From Calditrichia bacterium (GTDB lineage Bacteria > Calditrichota > Calditrichia > RBG-13-44-9): a stretch of 15,677 nucleotides of DNA. The notes beneath the pieces were generated by a model. The model was not told where the DNA came from. It worked only from the letters and a program-made list of their open reading frames with translations, and made no database searches. A program made the position numbers and the translations under genes. Of the stretch, positions 1 through 7,839 are shown one piece after another (within the stretch, counting starts at the first letter, position 1; every line of letters starts with the position of its first letter). Where the stretch lies: contig JALXCH010000404.1 in NCBI GenBank assembly GCA_026991005.1, forward strand, positions 1 to 15,677, in the 5' to 3' direction.

Positions 1-904
1 TCGGTGCGGGAGTCCAGGTATTATAAGCGGTTTGAATAAAATTCTTTATCTGGGTGGGAGTATTCCCGGTTTCATTGGTTGTTACCACAACCGTTTTAAT
101 TCCCAGCAAATTTTTCCAGGCGGCCAGTGTATCTGCGGCAGCTTCGTAGGCAGTGGTGGTAATGATGATCATATCCGCACCGTTGGAGCGGGTAGAATAA
201 GTGCCAAAATCGGGTGCCGGGCCTAATTCCTGGTAATTTAAAAACGTGCTTTTAAATAGCGGTTCAAAATAGGGAGAACGCAGCCGCGCATCCGAGATGT
301 ATTCGCTTCCTCCGTTAAAGGAAATGTGAATTCGAAAATGCCGATGCACGGTTAATTCTTTGCGTGCAGGATTATATTGAATGGGGAAAATGCGGACCAG
401 CCGGGAGGCAACCCCGCGGATGATGATCTCATCCGAAAGGGAAACCACGCTGGCGGGATACTGAACATCCTGGGTGTAAAACGCTTCATCCAGAGTAAAT
501 TCCGGTTGCGGATAGTTCTCGTTATCGATCGCCAGGGGTTGGGAAGGATAAAGATAATAATCCGAAAGCACCATCACGTCATCATCCAGAATTTGCACAT
601 CGACCTGCGCTCCCCGGGGCACGGCGATATAGTGACCCAGTTCGGGGACTTTCGGTTTACCCGGGTCGATATTCACGCCCCATCCCGGAATGCTTATATT
701 GTGAAACGTCCGGGAATTGACTTCTACCTTATCCACAAACATTCCCGGAATATCGTAAGTAAATTCCACATCGCCGGGAGATGTGCTAAGATGGCTCATT
801 GCAGGAATGGCAGGATCAGCAGAGGTGAACGTAATCCACTGATTTGCAGCATTCACATTAAAAACGAGCACTATCGCAAAAAATAATGTGACGAAATACT
901 TCAT
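1..904 (-). CDS. Peptidase C25 (gingipain-type) precursor, N-terminal part, cut by the left edge
   Basis: Reading the minus strand from an ATG at 904 gives 301 codons without a stop before the window ends, so only the N-terminus is present. An AGGAGG ribosome binding site (909-914) sits 4 bases upstream of the ATG. Residues 1-19 form a Sec signal peptide (MKYFVTLFFAIVLVFNVNA). Residues 80-105 (PGKPKVPELGHYIAVPRG) resemble the C25 propeptide, and residues 242-300 (ADMIIITT, then LAAWKNLLGIKTVVVTT) resemble the start of the C25 catalytic domain, a caspase-like cysteine peptidase fold. The product is probably exported and activated by removal of the propeptide. The catalytic His and Cys lie beyond the edge, so activity cannot be judged. 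No convincing promoter was found in the 258 bases between this gene and yhbY. C25-like proteins without catalytic residues exist, so the family call is firmer than the peptidase call. Confidence 0.82.
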   Translation of the reverse strand, partial: MKYFVTLFFAIVLVFNVNAANQWITFTSADPAIPAMSHLSTSPGDVEFTYDIPGMFVDKVEVNSRTFHNISIPGWGVNIDPGKPKVPELGHYIAVPRGAQVDVQILDDDVMVLSDYYLYPSQPLAIDNENYPQPEFTLDEAFYTQDVQYPASVVSLSDEIIIRGVASRLVRIFPIQYNPARKELTVHRHFRIHISFNGGSEYISDARLRSPYFEPLFKSTFLNYQELGPAPDFGTYSTRSNGADMIIITTTAYEAAADTLAAWKNLLGIKTVVVTTNETGNTPTQIKNFIQTAYNTWTPAP

Positions 905-1000
905 ATAACCTCCTGATTTTGTTATGAAAAATTTATTTTCAGATTTAAAGCATTTTGTGATAAAGTACGAGAGAAATCGAATATTTTTGGGGTTGACGTG

Positions 1001-1012
1001 CACCCCGGGGTG
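1001..1012. promoter_or_regulatory. GC-rich palindrome upstream of the C25 gene, possible operator
   Basis: CACCCCGGGGTG is a perfect 12-base palindrome in an otherwise AT-rich intergenic stretch (905-1162). It is flanked by two copies of TTGACG (993-998 and 1018-1023, 25 bases apart, same orientation). It lies about 100 bases upstream of the C25 start codon. A regulator-binding site is an inference from symmetry and position only. Confidence 0.3.
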
Positions 1013-1162
1013 TAAGCTTGACGGAGAACGGGATTTTACTGCGAGTAGGATGTGTCATAAATGGCCAGAATTTTACCATAGTTTTTCTTTATGCACCAGA
1101 ACGTTATTCACAAAATACAGGTAATATAACTACGAAAGAAGTTAAATTTTTCCCTACAAATT

Positions 1163-1441
1163 TTAATTATTTTTTTCTAATGGACGATAGAGGAGAATGG
1201 TGTTTCCTAAGATTTGGACGACTTCGGCATGGCATCCTGCGGCTAACTGCTGGGCTGCTTCCTGTTTGGGAATAGGAGAGGTGTTTAGCAATTTGATTTT
1301 GACCAGTTCCTTGGTGTTAAACGAATTTTCCAGACTCTGAAATGTCCCTTCGTAAATACCCTCTTTTCCAATAATGATTTCTGCTTTTAGCTGGTTACCC
1401 ACGGCGCGTAAATGGCGTTTTTCTTTACCGGTTAAATTCAT
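1163..1441 (-). CDS. yhbY: YhbY family RNA-binding protein (CRM domain), ribosome assembly
   Basis: The 92-residue product is a single CRM (CRS1-YhbY) domain with little else. It starts MNLTGKEKRHLR, as YhbY proteins do, carries the RNA-contacting GxxG loop as GKEG (residues 25-28), and ends with the typical TILLYRP strand (81-87). In other bacteria YhbY binds pre-50S particles and is linked to large-subunit maturation in the cytoplasm. The start is not settled: the ATG at 1441 fits the family, but a TTG two codons upstream (1447) is 7 bases from the GGAAG ribosome binding site, whereas the ATG is 13 bases away. The gene is preceded by its own sigma70-like promoter (1475-1503), so it is probably transcribed separately from the LOG operon upstream. 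Confidence 0.93.
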   Translation of the reverse strand: MNLTGKEKRHLRAVGNQLKAEIIIGKEGIYEGTFQSLENSFNTKELVKIKLLNTSPIPKQEAAQQLAAGCHAEVVQILGNTILLYRPLEKNN

Positions 1442-1474
1442 AGACAAACGTTATCTTCCTTTTTTAACCCTATT

Positions 1475-1503
1475 AATATATTGAGAATACCTGGAGAACA
1501 CAA
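1475..1503 (-). promoter_or_regulatory. Predicted sigma70-type promoter for yhbY
   Basis: On the minus strand TTGTGT (1498-1503) is followed by a 17-base spacer and TATATT (1475-1480). The expected start of transcription near 1468 leaves a leader of about 21-27 bases with a GGAAG ribosome binding site. Confidence 0.55.
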
Positions 1504-1550
1504 CTGTATTTTTGGGGAAGTTATCCGAAATCCGCTTCTACCAGGAGGTG

Positions 1551-2366
1551 TTACAGAAATATTTCGGTTAATTTGTCGCGTAAATATTCAAACGCTTCCT
1601 GGGGGGTGTCGGCAAATTTAAATAATTTCAGATCTTCCTGATTGATGGTTCCTTCTTCTACCATGAAATCAAAATTGATGACTTTTTTCCAGTAATTTTC
1701 GCCGTAAAGTACCACGGGCATTTTTTTCTGGAGTTTTCCGGTCTGGATGAGGGTGAGCACTTCCCACATTTCGTCCATGGTACCAAATCCGCCGGGAAAA
1801 ACCACTAGTGCTTTGGCCAGATAGATGAACCAGAATTTTCGCATGAAGAAGTAGTGGAATTCAAAATTCAGTTCTGGAGTGATATAATCGTTGGAATCTT
1901 GCTCCATAGGGATGGAGATATTGAGCCCGATGGAAAGCCCGCCGGGCACATCCAGAGCTCCCCGGTTGGCGGCTTCCATAATTCCCGGGCCGCCACCGGA
2001 GCAGATAATAAACCGATGATGACTGTTTTTCAGGCTTTTAGACCACTCGGTGAGCATTCGTGCCAGTTGGCGGGCGTCGTCGTAGTAACGCGACATTTTC
2101 AGGTCGCGCTCGGCACGCCGTAGCTCCCGTAAATGTTCCTCATCCGGATGCTCTTCGTAGCGTTTCTTCCACAACTCATAATGTTCCCGGGCTCGTTCCC
2201 CTTCAATAACCCGGGCCGAACCAAAAAACACAATGGTATCTTTTACATTCTGATCCCGAAACCGGGCTTCCGGTTCCAGATATTCGGCCAGGATGCGCAA
2301 AATTCGCGCATCCCGACTGTTCATAAATTTAGGATTTTTGTACGCTTTTACTGCTTTACTACCCAT
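1551..2366 (-). CDS. LOG family protein (TIGR00730-like Rossmann-fold nucleotide hydrolase)
   Basis: The product of about 271 residues carries the two LOG signatures. Counted from the upstream GTG at 2372, these are SGGGPGIME at 125-133 and PGGFGTMDE at 193-201, with an Arg-Lys pair at 178-179 that fits the active site. LOG proteins (formerly mis-annotated as lysine decarboxylases) hydrolyse nucleoside monophosphates or cytokinin ribotides to base and ribose 5-phosphate; bacterial relatives take part in nucleotide salvage. The exact substrate cannot be told here. The roughly 100-residue N-terminal extension, rich in charged residues, makes it longer than the minimal LOG protein of about 180-200 residues. 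I prefer the ATG at 2366, which overlaps the end of the DJ-1/PfpI gene by 8 bases; a GTG at 2372 is the alternative. It is the last gene of the three-gene operon. Confidence 0.9.
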   Translation of the reverse strand: MGSKAVKAYKNPKFMNSRDARILRILAEYLEPEARFRDQNVKDTIVFFGSARVIEGERAREHYELWKKRYEEHPDEEHLRELRRAERDLKMSRYYDDARQLARMLTEWSKSLKNSHHRFIICSGGGPGIMEAANRGALDVPGGLSIGLNISIPMEQDSNDYITPELNFEFHYFFMRKFWFIYLAKALVVFPGGFGTMDEMWEVLTLIQTGKLQKKMPVVLYGENYWKKVINFDFMVEEGTINQEDLKLFKFADTPQEAFEYLRDKLTEIFL

Positions 2367-2901
2367 TCGCACCTGCCAGCTTTGTCATTAATCGCTCCAC
2401 CACCTGGTTAATCTCTCGCGGATGATTGGTGGTAATTATATTGTCGTCCTCAACCACGCTTTCATAAACATGAATTACATTTTCGTTCTGGAAAATAACT
2501 CCTGCTTTGTAATCGGGATAGGTAGTAGCTTTTTTCCCGCTCAGAATACCGGCTTTGGCCAGCACAGCAGGGGCAACGCTGCAAGCGACGATGGGTTTCC
2601 CCGTCTGGTGGAACTGCTGCAAGAACTGGTGCAGTGTTTCGTTGTCCCACAAATCGGTGAAGGCGCCGTAACCACCCACCAGAACCACGGCATCGTAATC
2701 TTCCGGCCTGGCCTGTTCGATGGTTAAGTCGGGTACGGCGTATCCTTCCAGGCGTCCCAGAGCTTTTTCCATCCGGGGAGCTGCTACCCATACCCGGGCA
2801 CCGGCTTCGGGAAGAGTCTGGTACAAATGATTGAATTCCTGCTCGTTGTAATTTGTTTGTCCCACCACAATAAGGATGTTTTTACCGGATAATTGTCCCA
2901 T
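2359..2901 (-). CDS. DJ-1/PfpI family protein
   Basis: The 180-residue product has the flavodoxin-like DJ-1/PfpI layout: an N-terminal strand (NILIVVG, 8-14), VVLVGGYGA (72-80), and the nucleophile elbow IVACSVAPAVLAKAG (104-118) with the candidate reactive Cys107. The residue after the Cys is Ser, where PfpI-type proteases and many glyoxalase-type members have His, so the classic Cys-His pair is not present at that position. The family includes deglycase or glyoxalase-like, chaperone and protease members; the sequence does not decide between them. An AGGAG site precedes the ATG by 5 bases. The gene starts 16 bases after the dehydrogenase stop codon and overlaps the LOG gene, so the three are co-transcribed. 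Glyoxylate or aldehyde handling would link it to the dehydrogenase, but that is inference. Confidence 0.88.
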   Translation of the reverse strand: MGQLSGKNILIVVGQTNYNEQEFNHLYQTLPEAGARVWVAAPRMEKALGRLEGYAVPDLTIEQARPEDYDAVVLVGGYGAFTDLWDNETLHQFLQQFHQTGKPIVACSVAPAVLAKAGILSGKKATTYPDYKAGVIFQNENVIHVYESVVEDDNIITTNHPREINQVVERLMTKLAGANG

Positions 2902-2917
2902 AACGGCTCCTATATTT

Positions 2918-3907
2918 TCATTGTGAATGTGATTTTTCGAGAACCTCCGGATTTACCGGATACAACGGTTTTTTCCCCTGGAGTACGTCCAGGATGTTGT
3001 AGGCAGCAATGGTGGCCATTTTATTTCGGGTTTCGAACGTGGCACTCCCAATGTGGGGTGCCAGCACCACGTTGGGCAGTTCACTGAGGCCCGGTGTGAG
3101 CTGGGGCTCGTGTTCGTACACGTCCAGTGCTGCACCGGCAATCCAACCTTCCCGGAGGGCACGTACCAGGGCCTGCTCGTCCACCACCGCCCCTCGCGAG
3201 GTGTTGATGAGGTAAGCGCTCTTTTTCATGGATCGCAGCGCTTTTTCGTCGATTAAATGATGCGTCTCCGGAGTGAGGGGAACGTGCAGACTCACAAAAT
3301 CCGATTGCGCAAGCAACTCTTCCAGTTCCACCATCCGGGCATTCAGGTGTTCTTCCAGGTAAGCATTTCGACCGCGATTATAGTAGAGGATGTTCATTTC
3401 CCAGCCCCGACTTCGTTCGGCCACCGCTGTACCAATGCGTCCGGCACCCACAATGCCCAGTGTTTTTCCTTTAATATCCTGCCCTAACAACAACATGGGA
3501 CCCCAACCATTAAATTTCCCCTGCCGCATGAAGCGATCGCCCTCCACAATTCGACGCGTTACAGCCAGGAGCAATGCCCAGGTTAAATCTGCCGTGGCAT
3601 CGGTAAGTACCCCGGGGGTGTTAGTTACCACAATGCCCTTCCGGGTGGCATATTCCACATCGATATTATTGTAACCCACAGCATAGTTGCTAATCACCCG
3701 TAGTTGGGGTGCAGCATCGATGATTTCCCGATCGATGGTGTCCGAAAGCAAGCAGAGTAAACCCTCTACATGGCGCACCTTTTCCCGAAGTACTTCCCTG
3801 GGGATGGGGCGTTCTTCGGGGAAAATTTCCACCTGCGCATGCGGCCTGAGCACCTCAATCCCGGCTTCAGGAATCCGGCGTGTAATGTAGATTTTAAATG
3901 ATTTCAT
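2918..3907 (-). CDS. D-2-hydroxyacid dehydrogenase, probable glyoxylate/hydroxypyruvate reductase
   Basis: The 329-residue product is a full-length NAD(P)-dependent D-isomer 2-hydroxyacid dehydrogenase. The nucleotide-binding motif GAGRIG is at 154-159 and the catalytic Arg238 (in NTSRG), Glu267 (in EHEP) and His285 (in APHIGSAT) are all present. The overall pattern (SNYAVGYNNID, NTPGVLTDATADL) is that of GyaR/GRHPR-type glyoxylate reductases, which reduce glyoxylate or hydroxypyruvate in the cytoplasm. An Asn-Arg pair (177-178) after the second Rossmann strand, in place of an acidic residue, suggests NADPH preference. I chose the ATG at 3907 because MKSFKIYITRRIPE matches family N-termini, a GAG-type binding site precedes it, and the predicted promoter would leave only about 6 bases of leader before the other ATG at 3922. 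It is the first gene of the operon with the DJ-1/PfpI and LOG genes. Confidence 0.92.
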   Translation of the reverse strand: MKSFKIYITRRIPEAGIEVLRPHAQVEIFPEERPIPREVLREKVRHVEGLLCLLSDTIDREIIDAAPQLRVISNYAVGYNNIDVEYATRKGIVVTNTPGVLTDATADLTWALLLAVTRRIVEGDRFMRQGKFNGWGPMLLLGQDIKGKTLGIVGAGRIGTAVAERSRGWEMNILYYNRGRNAYLEEHLNARMVELEELLAQSDFVSLHVPLTPETHHLIDEKALRSMKKSAYLINTSRGAVVDEQALVRALREGWIAGAALDVYEHEPQLTPGLSELPNVVLAPHIGSATFETRNKMATIAAYNILDVLQGKKPLYPVNPEVLEKSHSQ

Positions 3908-3935
3908 CCTGCTCGCGTTCATTTTTTAAGAAACA

Positions 3936-3964
3936 ATATTAGACATTATTAGTGAAAAAATCAA
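3936..3964 (-). promoter_or_regulatory. Predicted sigma70-type promoter of the dehydrogenase/DJ-1/LOG operon
   Basis: On the minus strand TTGATT (3959-3964), a 17-base spacer and TAATAT (3936-3941) lie just upstream of the first gene. A start of transcription near 3929 gives a leader of about 21 bases to the preferred ATG at 3907. Confidence 0.55.
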
Positions 3965-4234
3965 CACAATTGTAATGCTGCTTTTCTGCAAAGAACCCGG
4001 TTTTTTCTAATTTACCGTTTATTTTCACTTTAATGAATTATCAGGTGGTAAATCTGGCTTTGCACTTTTTAATTAAACAGCTCTTCTATGATGTTTCCCG
4101 GAAGGACACCGGAATCATTTCGAAAGAAGTTTCATTGAAGAATCAGTAACTTTTGGTTGATGTGGTTGCAGATATACCAGGAATCCGACATTTTACGATG
4201 GTAACCACGAGACGGGTCGAATGCCCCTCGGCAT
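3965..4234. other. Intergenic stretch without a recognisable gene
   Basis: No plausible ORF was found. Two small dyads are visible. AATGCC/GGCATT (4220-4235) overlaps the stop codon of the outer-membrane protein gene. A looser one (4088-4118) has ATGAT/ATCAT outside and CCGG/CCGG inside. Neither is followed by a T-run on the minus strand, so neither is a convincing intrinsic terminator. Confidence 0.4.
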
Positions 4235-5266
4235 TTAAAACTGCCATTCAATTCCCGCTGTTAACTGCCATCCGGAAAGAGTGAAGAGTTCTTTTAACAG
4301 TGTTTCCTGCAGGTAACCGCCTTTCAGGAAAAGGTCGCTGCGGTAGGAGATTGAACGGGCTATTTTCAGGAAAATTCGATTTTCATTATCCAGAGGGGAG
4401 TAAAGCAATGGCGCCTGCTCTGTGCTGGTACCCGGCGTGGTCAGAAAATAATAATCCACCAGCCCAAATACATACCATCTCCTATTCCAGCTCCAGGAGG
4501 TAACCAGGCGCACCCATTGTTCCCGGGCACCTGATTTTGTTAAACGAGATTGATGGGTTAAGAACCGATAAGTAAGAGTAAACAGGATTTTGCTCTGATG
4601 TTCCAGAGTAATTTCTGGTCCCGATCGCCAGCCGGTATTTTCTCGCCTTTCCATTTCTGTTAAAAAATAATCCCGTGAAGAAATACGAAAACTTTCGAAA
4701 TACCATTTTAAACCCAGACTGAGATGAGGTCGTAAAAGGTAATTCCCACCAATCTGTGCAATATGGGCATCCAGATTGCTGTCATAAATGTAAGTTAAAT
4801 CGCGATAAAGGAGATGCCCCTCCAATGAGAAAAAAAGGTTTTTACGGTAATAGTGTTGCCAAAAACCCGCAATTTGAAAGATGGAGAAAGAAACGTTTTT
4901 GGGCGTCTGGTTTTGGTAAGAATAATATTTCCCGGAAATCTGCAATTGCCACGTCCAGGTTCGGTATTGCTGTTGCCAGTAACCAGACCAGAGATATTTC
5001 AAGTTGGTGGCCGTGGTCTCCCCGGTCCAGAGCTCGGGGCGGAAACGCATGTGTGCTCCCCAGCGAGACAATTTTATGCGGCCTTTGATTCCCAGTTGAA
5101 CAAGAAAGCGCCCCAGCATCCCCGGAGAAACCAATATATTCTGCCCCTGAGTTTGCTGCAGTCCGAATTCGCCCTGGATACGCCCCTGCCATTGCGTGTC
5201 CGCAGCATTCAAATACATCGTATGTCCCAGTAATAATGATATGAGCAATAGAATTCTGGTTTTCAT
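4235..5266 (-). CDS. Exported protein, probable outer-membrane beta-barrel, function unknown
   Basis: I do not recognise the family. The 343-residue product begins with a clear Sec signal peptide (MKTRILLLISLLLGHTMYLNA, cleavage about residue 21). The mature part is a series of short alternating polar/hydrophobic segments rich in Trp, Tyr and Phe, for example WQQQYRTWTWQLQISGKYYSY and WSWNRRWYVFGLVDYYFL. It ends in GWQLTAGIEWQF, and a C-terminal Phe with alternating hydrophobic residues is the usual insertion signal of outer-membrane barrels. The length would allow roughly 12-16 strands. It lies downstream of the histidine kinase/regulator/coiled-coil operon with a 183-base gap that contains a good -10 hexamer, so it may have its own promoter or be read through. 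The ribosome binding site (AGGG, 3 bases before the ATG) is weak. Porin, channel or surface-anchoring roles are all possible. Confidence 0.72.
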   Translation of the reverse strand: MKTRILLLISLLLGHTMYLNAADTQWQGRIQGEFGLQQTQGQNILVSPGMLGRFLVQLGIKGRIKLSRWGAHMRFRPELWTGETTATNLKYLWSGYWQQQYRTWTWQLQISGKYYSYQNQTPKNVSFSIFQIAGFWQHYYRKNLFFSLEGHLLYRDLTYIYDSNLDAHIAQIGGNYLLRPHLSLGLKWYFESFRISSRDYFLTEMERRENTGWRSGPEITLEHQSKILFTLTYRFLTHQSRLTKSGAREQWVRLVTSWSWNRRWYVFGLVDYYFLTTPGTSTEQAPLLYSPLDNENRIFLKIARSISYRSDLFLKGGYLQETLLKELFTLSGWQLTAGIEWQF

Positions 5267-5436
5267 TCACCCTGTCGAGACGATTAAACCTTTCTCGTAA
5301 ATTTCTGTTGTTATTATTTCCTGCGAATTATTTTCCTGAAAATCAGGGGGCTATAAAAATTTCCCCGGTAAAACTTCCATTGGGATGGCAGAATCCTCCA
5401 GTGTTGTTTCTGGTGTAGCAAAGAATTTCTGTGGAA

Positions 5437-5466
5437 ATTATAGTCGAATTCAGGGAGTTTTTTCAG
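5437..5466 (-). promoter_or_regulatory. Possible promoter for the 343-residue barrel protein
   Basis: A perfect TATAAT (5437-5442) on the minus strand is preceded, with an 18-base spacer, by CTGAAA (5461-5466), four of six matches to TTGACA. It overlaps the end of the coiled-coil gene and would give a leader of about 160 bases. A short dyad CCTGA/TCAGG lies in that leader at 5335-5347. Confidence 0.4.
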
Positions 5467-6433
5467 TTCTTTCCAATTTTCGTGCGATAACTTCCCGGTA
5501 ATGTTGTAATTTCCGGATGGTTCGATCCAGTAAGTTCAAATATTCTTCCGGGTTCAGCGTTGGTTGCTCGTTTTCTACGAGAAGGGTGTGCCAGCGATTT
5601 TTGGGTTCGAGTTGATCGTAGAGAAAAAGAATCGATTGTGTCTGGCTGGGACTGAGACTGGGAAAATCTGGCATACTTGTTTTCAGACTGGTAAAATTCT
5701 CATTTTCGGCATCTCGCAGAGATAAGTTACGAGAGGGTGTTGCTCTCATTAAGGTGAGATGTCCATCGCTGGTGACATCGTCAACGAAGTTACGGGTGCG
5801 GCGTCGTAGTTGCCAGGCTGCCAGATAGTCCCGGCGAAGCAATTTCAATTGATCGAGATGTTGCTGAACTTCTTCCAGTGCGTTCTGAAGATAGTCGGTG
5901 TAAATCAGGCGCTCGGTGGAATCCCGAGCAGCATCCGGATTAATTTCAATGATTTTTCGGGGATCGAAATGCAAACCAGGGAGAGGTGGAGAAATAGCCA
6001 GTCGTTTTTCCTGATAACGGAGAAGCTCTTGTTCCAGCTCGGTTCGCTCGCCCACAAAATGTCCGGATTGGAGCACGGATTGTAAGGAATCGATTTTGTG
6101 CTCGTATTGTGCTTCCAGGGACTGACGTGTTTTTTCCAGCGCTGCTTGCAGAGTCGTTTCTTGCTGACGGGAACGATCCAGTTGCCTGGAAAGCTCCACA
6201 ATCTCTGCCATCAATGATTTTATTTTTTCTTTGTTCGGTTCCGTGCGGTTTTTTTCTTTCTCCAGAAGGTTTGTTTGTTTTTGTAGTGCCTTTTCCAGGG
6301 AATCGCTAATGGCATGTTGTTGTTGCAGCCGAAGGGTTTGTTCGTTCAGGATTTGCTCCAGCCGGGTAAGGGATTGAGCGAGGAGCATTCCGGTTAAGCA
6401 AATAAAAAACCCGATTTTGAGATACCATTTCAT
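5450..6433 (-). CDS. Exported coiled-coil protein encoded with the two-component system, function unknown
   Basis: I recognise no family. The 327-residue product has a Sec signal peptide (cleavage likely after LLA, residue 19) with no lipobox, so a soluble periplasmic protein is expected. Residues 22-145 are a long heptad-rich coiled coil (LEQILNEQTLRLQQQ, LMAEIVELSRQL), and shorter helical stretches follow at about 176-212 and 296-322. Between them, residues 146-175 and 215-265 are Pro- and Ser-rich linkers. Its only Cys is in the signal peptide. The ATG overlaps the TGA of the response regulator by 4 bases (ATGA), so translation is probably coupled and the protein is made together with the kinase and regulator. 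A role as a periplasmic accessory to the sensor, or as a spacer in an envelope complex, is plausible but unproven. Confidence 0.8.
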   Translation of the reverse strand: MKWYLKIGFFICLTGMLLAQSLTRLEQILNEQTLRLQQQHAISDSLEKALQKQTNLLEKEKNRTEPNKEKIKSLMAEIVELSRQLDRSRQQETTLQAALEKTRQSLEAQYEHKIDSLQSVLQSGHFVGERTELEQELLRYQEKRLAISPPLPGLHFDPRKIIEINPDAARDSTERLIYTDYLQNALEEVQQHLDQLKLLRRDYLAAWQLRRRTRNFVDDVTSDGHLTLMRATPSRNLSLRDAENENFTSLKTSMPDFPSLSPSQTQSILFLYDQLEPKNRWHTLLVENEQPTLNPEEYLNLLDRTIRKLQHYREVIARKLERTEKTP

Positions 6434-7839
6434 TTTAGCAACCCATATTTTTCTAATTTGTAATACAGGGTACTGGTACGAATACCCAACAGTTTGGCAG
6501 CACGGTTCTTAATGCCACCCGCTTTTTTCAGAGCGTGGAGCAGCAAATTTTTTTCAAATGTGCGTAAGGCTTCATCCAGGGGTAAATGTTGATAATTGAC
6601 GGTAGTGTTTTGTATGCTCCCCAGATGACGGGCGATGAGCTCCGGCGAGAACCGATTGTCGGGAGAAATCACCAGCAGGCGTTCCAGCACATTTTCCAGT
6701 TCGCGGATGTTGCCGGGCCAGGAATAGTTCTGGAGCAATTCCATCCCCTCGGGCGAAATTTCCGGTTTGGAGTGGTTACGCTCCTGGCAAAGGCGTTCCA
6801 GAAAATGGTTCACCAAAAGGGGAATGTCTTCTCTCCGTTCCCGTAACGGTGGTAATTGAATGGGAATAACGCTAAGGCGGTAATAGAGGTCTTCCCGAAA
6901 TTCTCCCCGGGCAATAAGCTCGCGCAGATTGCGATTGGTGGCGGCAATGATGCGCACATTTACCCGGATGGTTTCCTCGCCACCCACCCGCTCGAATTCC
7001 TGCTCCTGCAGCACTCGCAACAACTTGACTTGCATAGCGGGGGAGACATCCCCAATCTCGTCCAGGAAAAGAGTTCCTCCATCAGCCAGTTCAAAGCGAC
7101 CCCGTTTGCGGCGAATAGCACCGGTAAAAGCGCCCTTCTCGTGCCCGAACAGTTCGCTCTCTAACAGGTTGTCGTTCAGTGCACCGCAGTTAACCCGGAT
7201 GAACGGTTTTTCGCGGCGAGGGCTGCGGCGGTGAATGGCGCGGGCTACCAGCTCTTTACCCGTGCCGCTCTCGCCCTCAATTAAAACCGTGCTATCCTCC
7301 CGGGCAACTCGCTCGATAAGTCGGAAAATCTCTTGCATAGCCGCCGAGCGTCCAATTATTCCCCGATACGGTGCTCCCAGTTCCTCCTGAAGAAGACGAT
7401 TCTCGTCGCTGAGCTTAGCCAGCGCCTGCCGCTGCTGGATGCCCTGCTGTACTTTCCGTACCCGCACCCGCAATTCCTCCGGCGAAAAAGGTTTGGTTAA
7501 AAAATCGGCTGCACCCATCTGCATGGCTTTCACAGCGGTTTCCACCGTGCCATAAGCGGAAATGAGAATAACCTCACTTTCGGGCCAGCGTGCTTTGACC
7601 TGTTCCAATACTGCCAGCCCGTCCAGAGGCTCCATTTTTAAATCGGTAATCACAATGGAAACCGGTTGCTTTTCCAGATACTTCAGCGCTTCGGGACCGT
7701 TAGAAAAGGTGGTGACTTGGTAGCCCGCCCGGCGCAGCGTCTCTTCCATGCCCAGACGCATCGTGGCATTGTCTTCCACAATGACTACCCGTAGGGAGGA
7801 ATTCTTTTCCTCTTTTTTGTGTGAAAGGCTCTGTCTCAT
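6430..7839 (-). CDS. NtrC-family sigma54-dependent response regulator
   Basis: The 469-residue protein has three domains. The receiver (about 16-130) has Asp23, the phosphoacceptor Asp66 (in VITDLKM), Ser94 and Lys116. The AAA+ domain (about 160-395) has Walker A GESGTGKE (189-196), the sigma54-contacting GAFTGA loop (236-241), Walker B LFLDE (257-261) and WPGNIRELENV (374-384). A C-terminal Fis-type helix-turn-helix (about 425-466) ends in AAKLLGIRTSTLYYKLEKYG. All residues needed for phosphorylation, ATP hydrolysis and sigma54 activation are present. Such proteins bind upstream enhancers and open sigma54-RNA polymerase promoters. I chose the ATG at 7839 because it overlaps the kinase stop codon as ATGA and has a GGGAAG binding site 5 bases upstream; the frame is open for 17 more codons upstream, inside the kinase gene. 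The 3' end overlaps the coiled-coil gene the same way. Confidence 0.95.
   Translation of the reverse strand: MRQSLSHKKEEKNSSLRVVIVEDNATMRLGMEETLRRAGYQVTTFSNGPEALKYLEKQPVSIVITDLKMEPLDGLAVLEQVKARWPESEVILISAYGTVETAVKAMQMGAADFLTKPFSPEELRVRVRKVQQGIQQRQALAKLSDENRLLQEELGAPYRGIIGRSAAMQEIFRLIERVAREDSTVLIEGESGTGKELVARAIHRRSPRREKPFIRVNCGALNDNLLESELFGHEKGAFTGAIRRKRGRFELADGGTLFLDEIGDVSPAMQVKLLRVLQEQEFERVGGEETIRVNVRIIAATNRNLRELIARGEFREDLYYRLSVIPIQLPPLRERREDIPLLVNHFLERLCQERNHSKPEISPEGMELLQNYSWPGNIRELENVLERLLVISPDNRFSPELIARHLGSIQNTTVNYQHLPLDEALRTFEKNLLLHALKKAGGIKNRAAKLLGIRTSTLYYKLEKYGLLK

Noticed and set aside
377..886. 169-codon open frame on the plus strand
   Set aside because: It is the shadow of the C25 precursor on the minus strand, which has a signal peptide, a strong ribosome binding site and family motifs.
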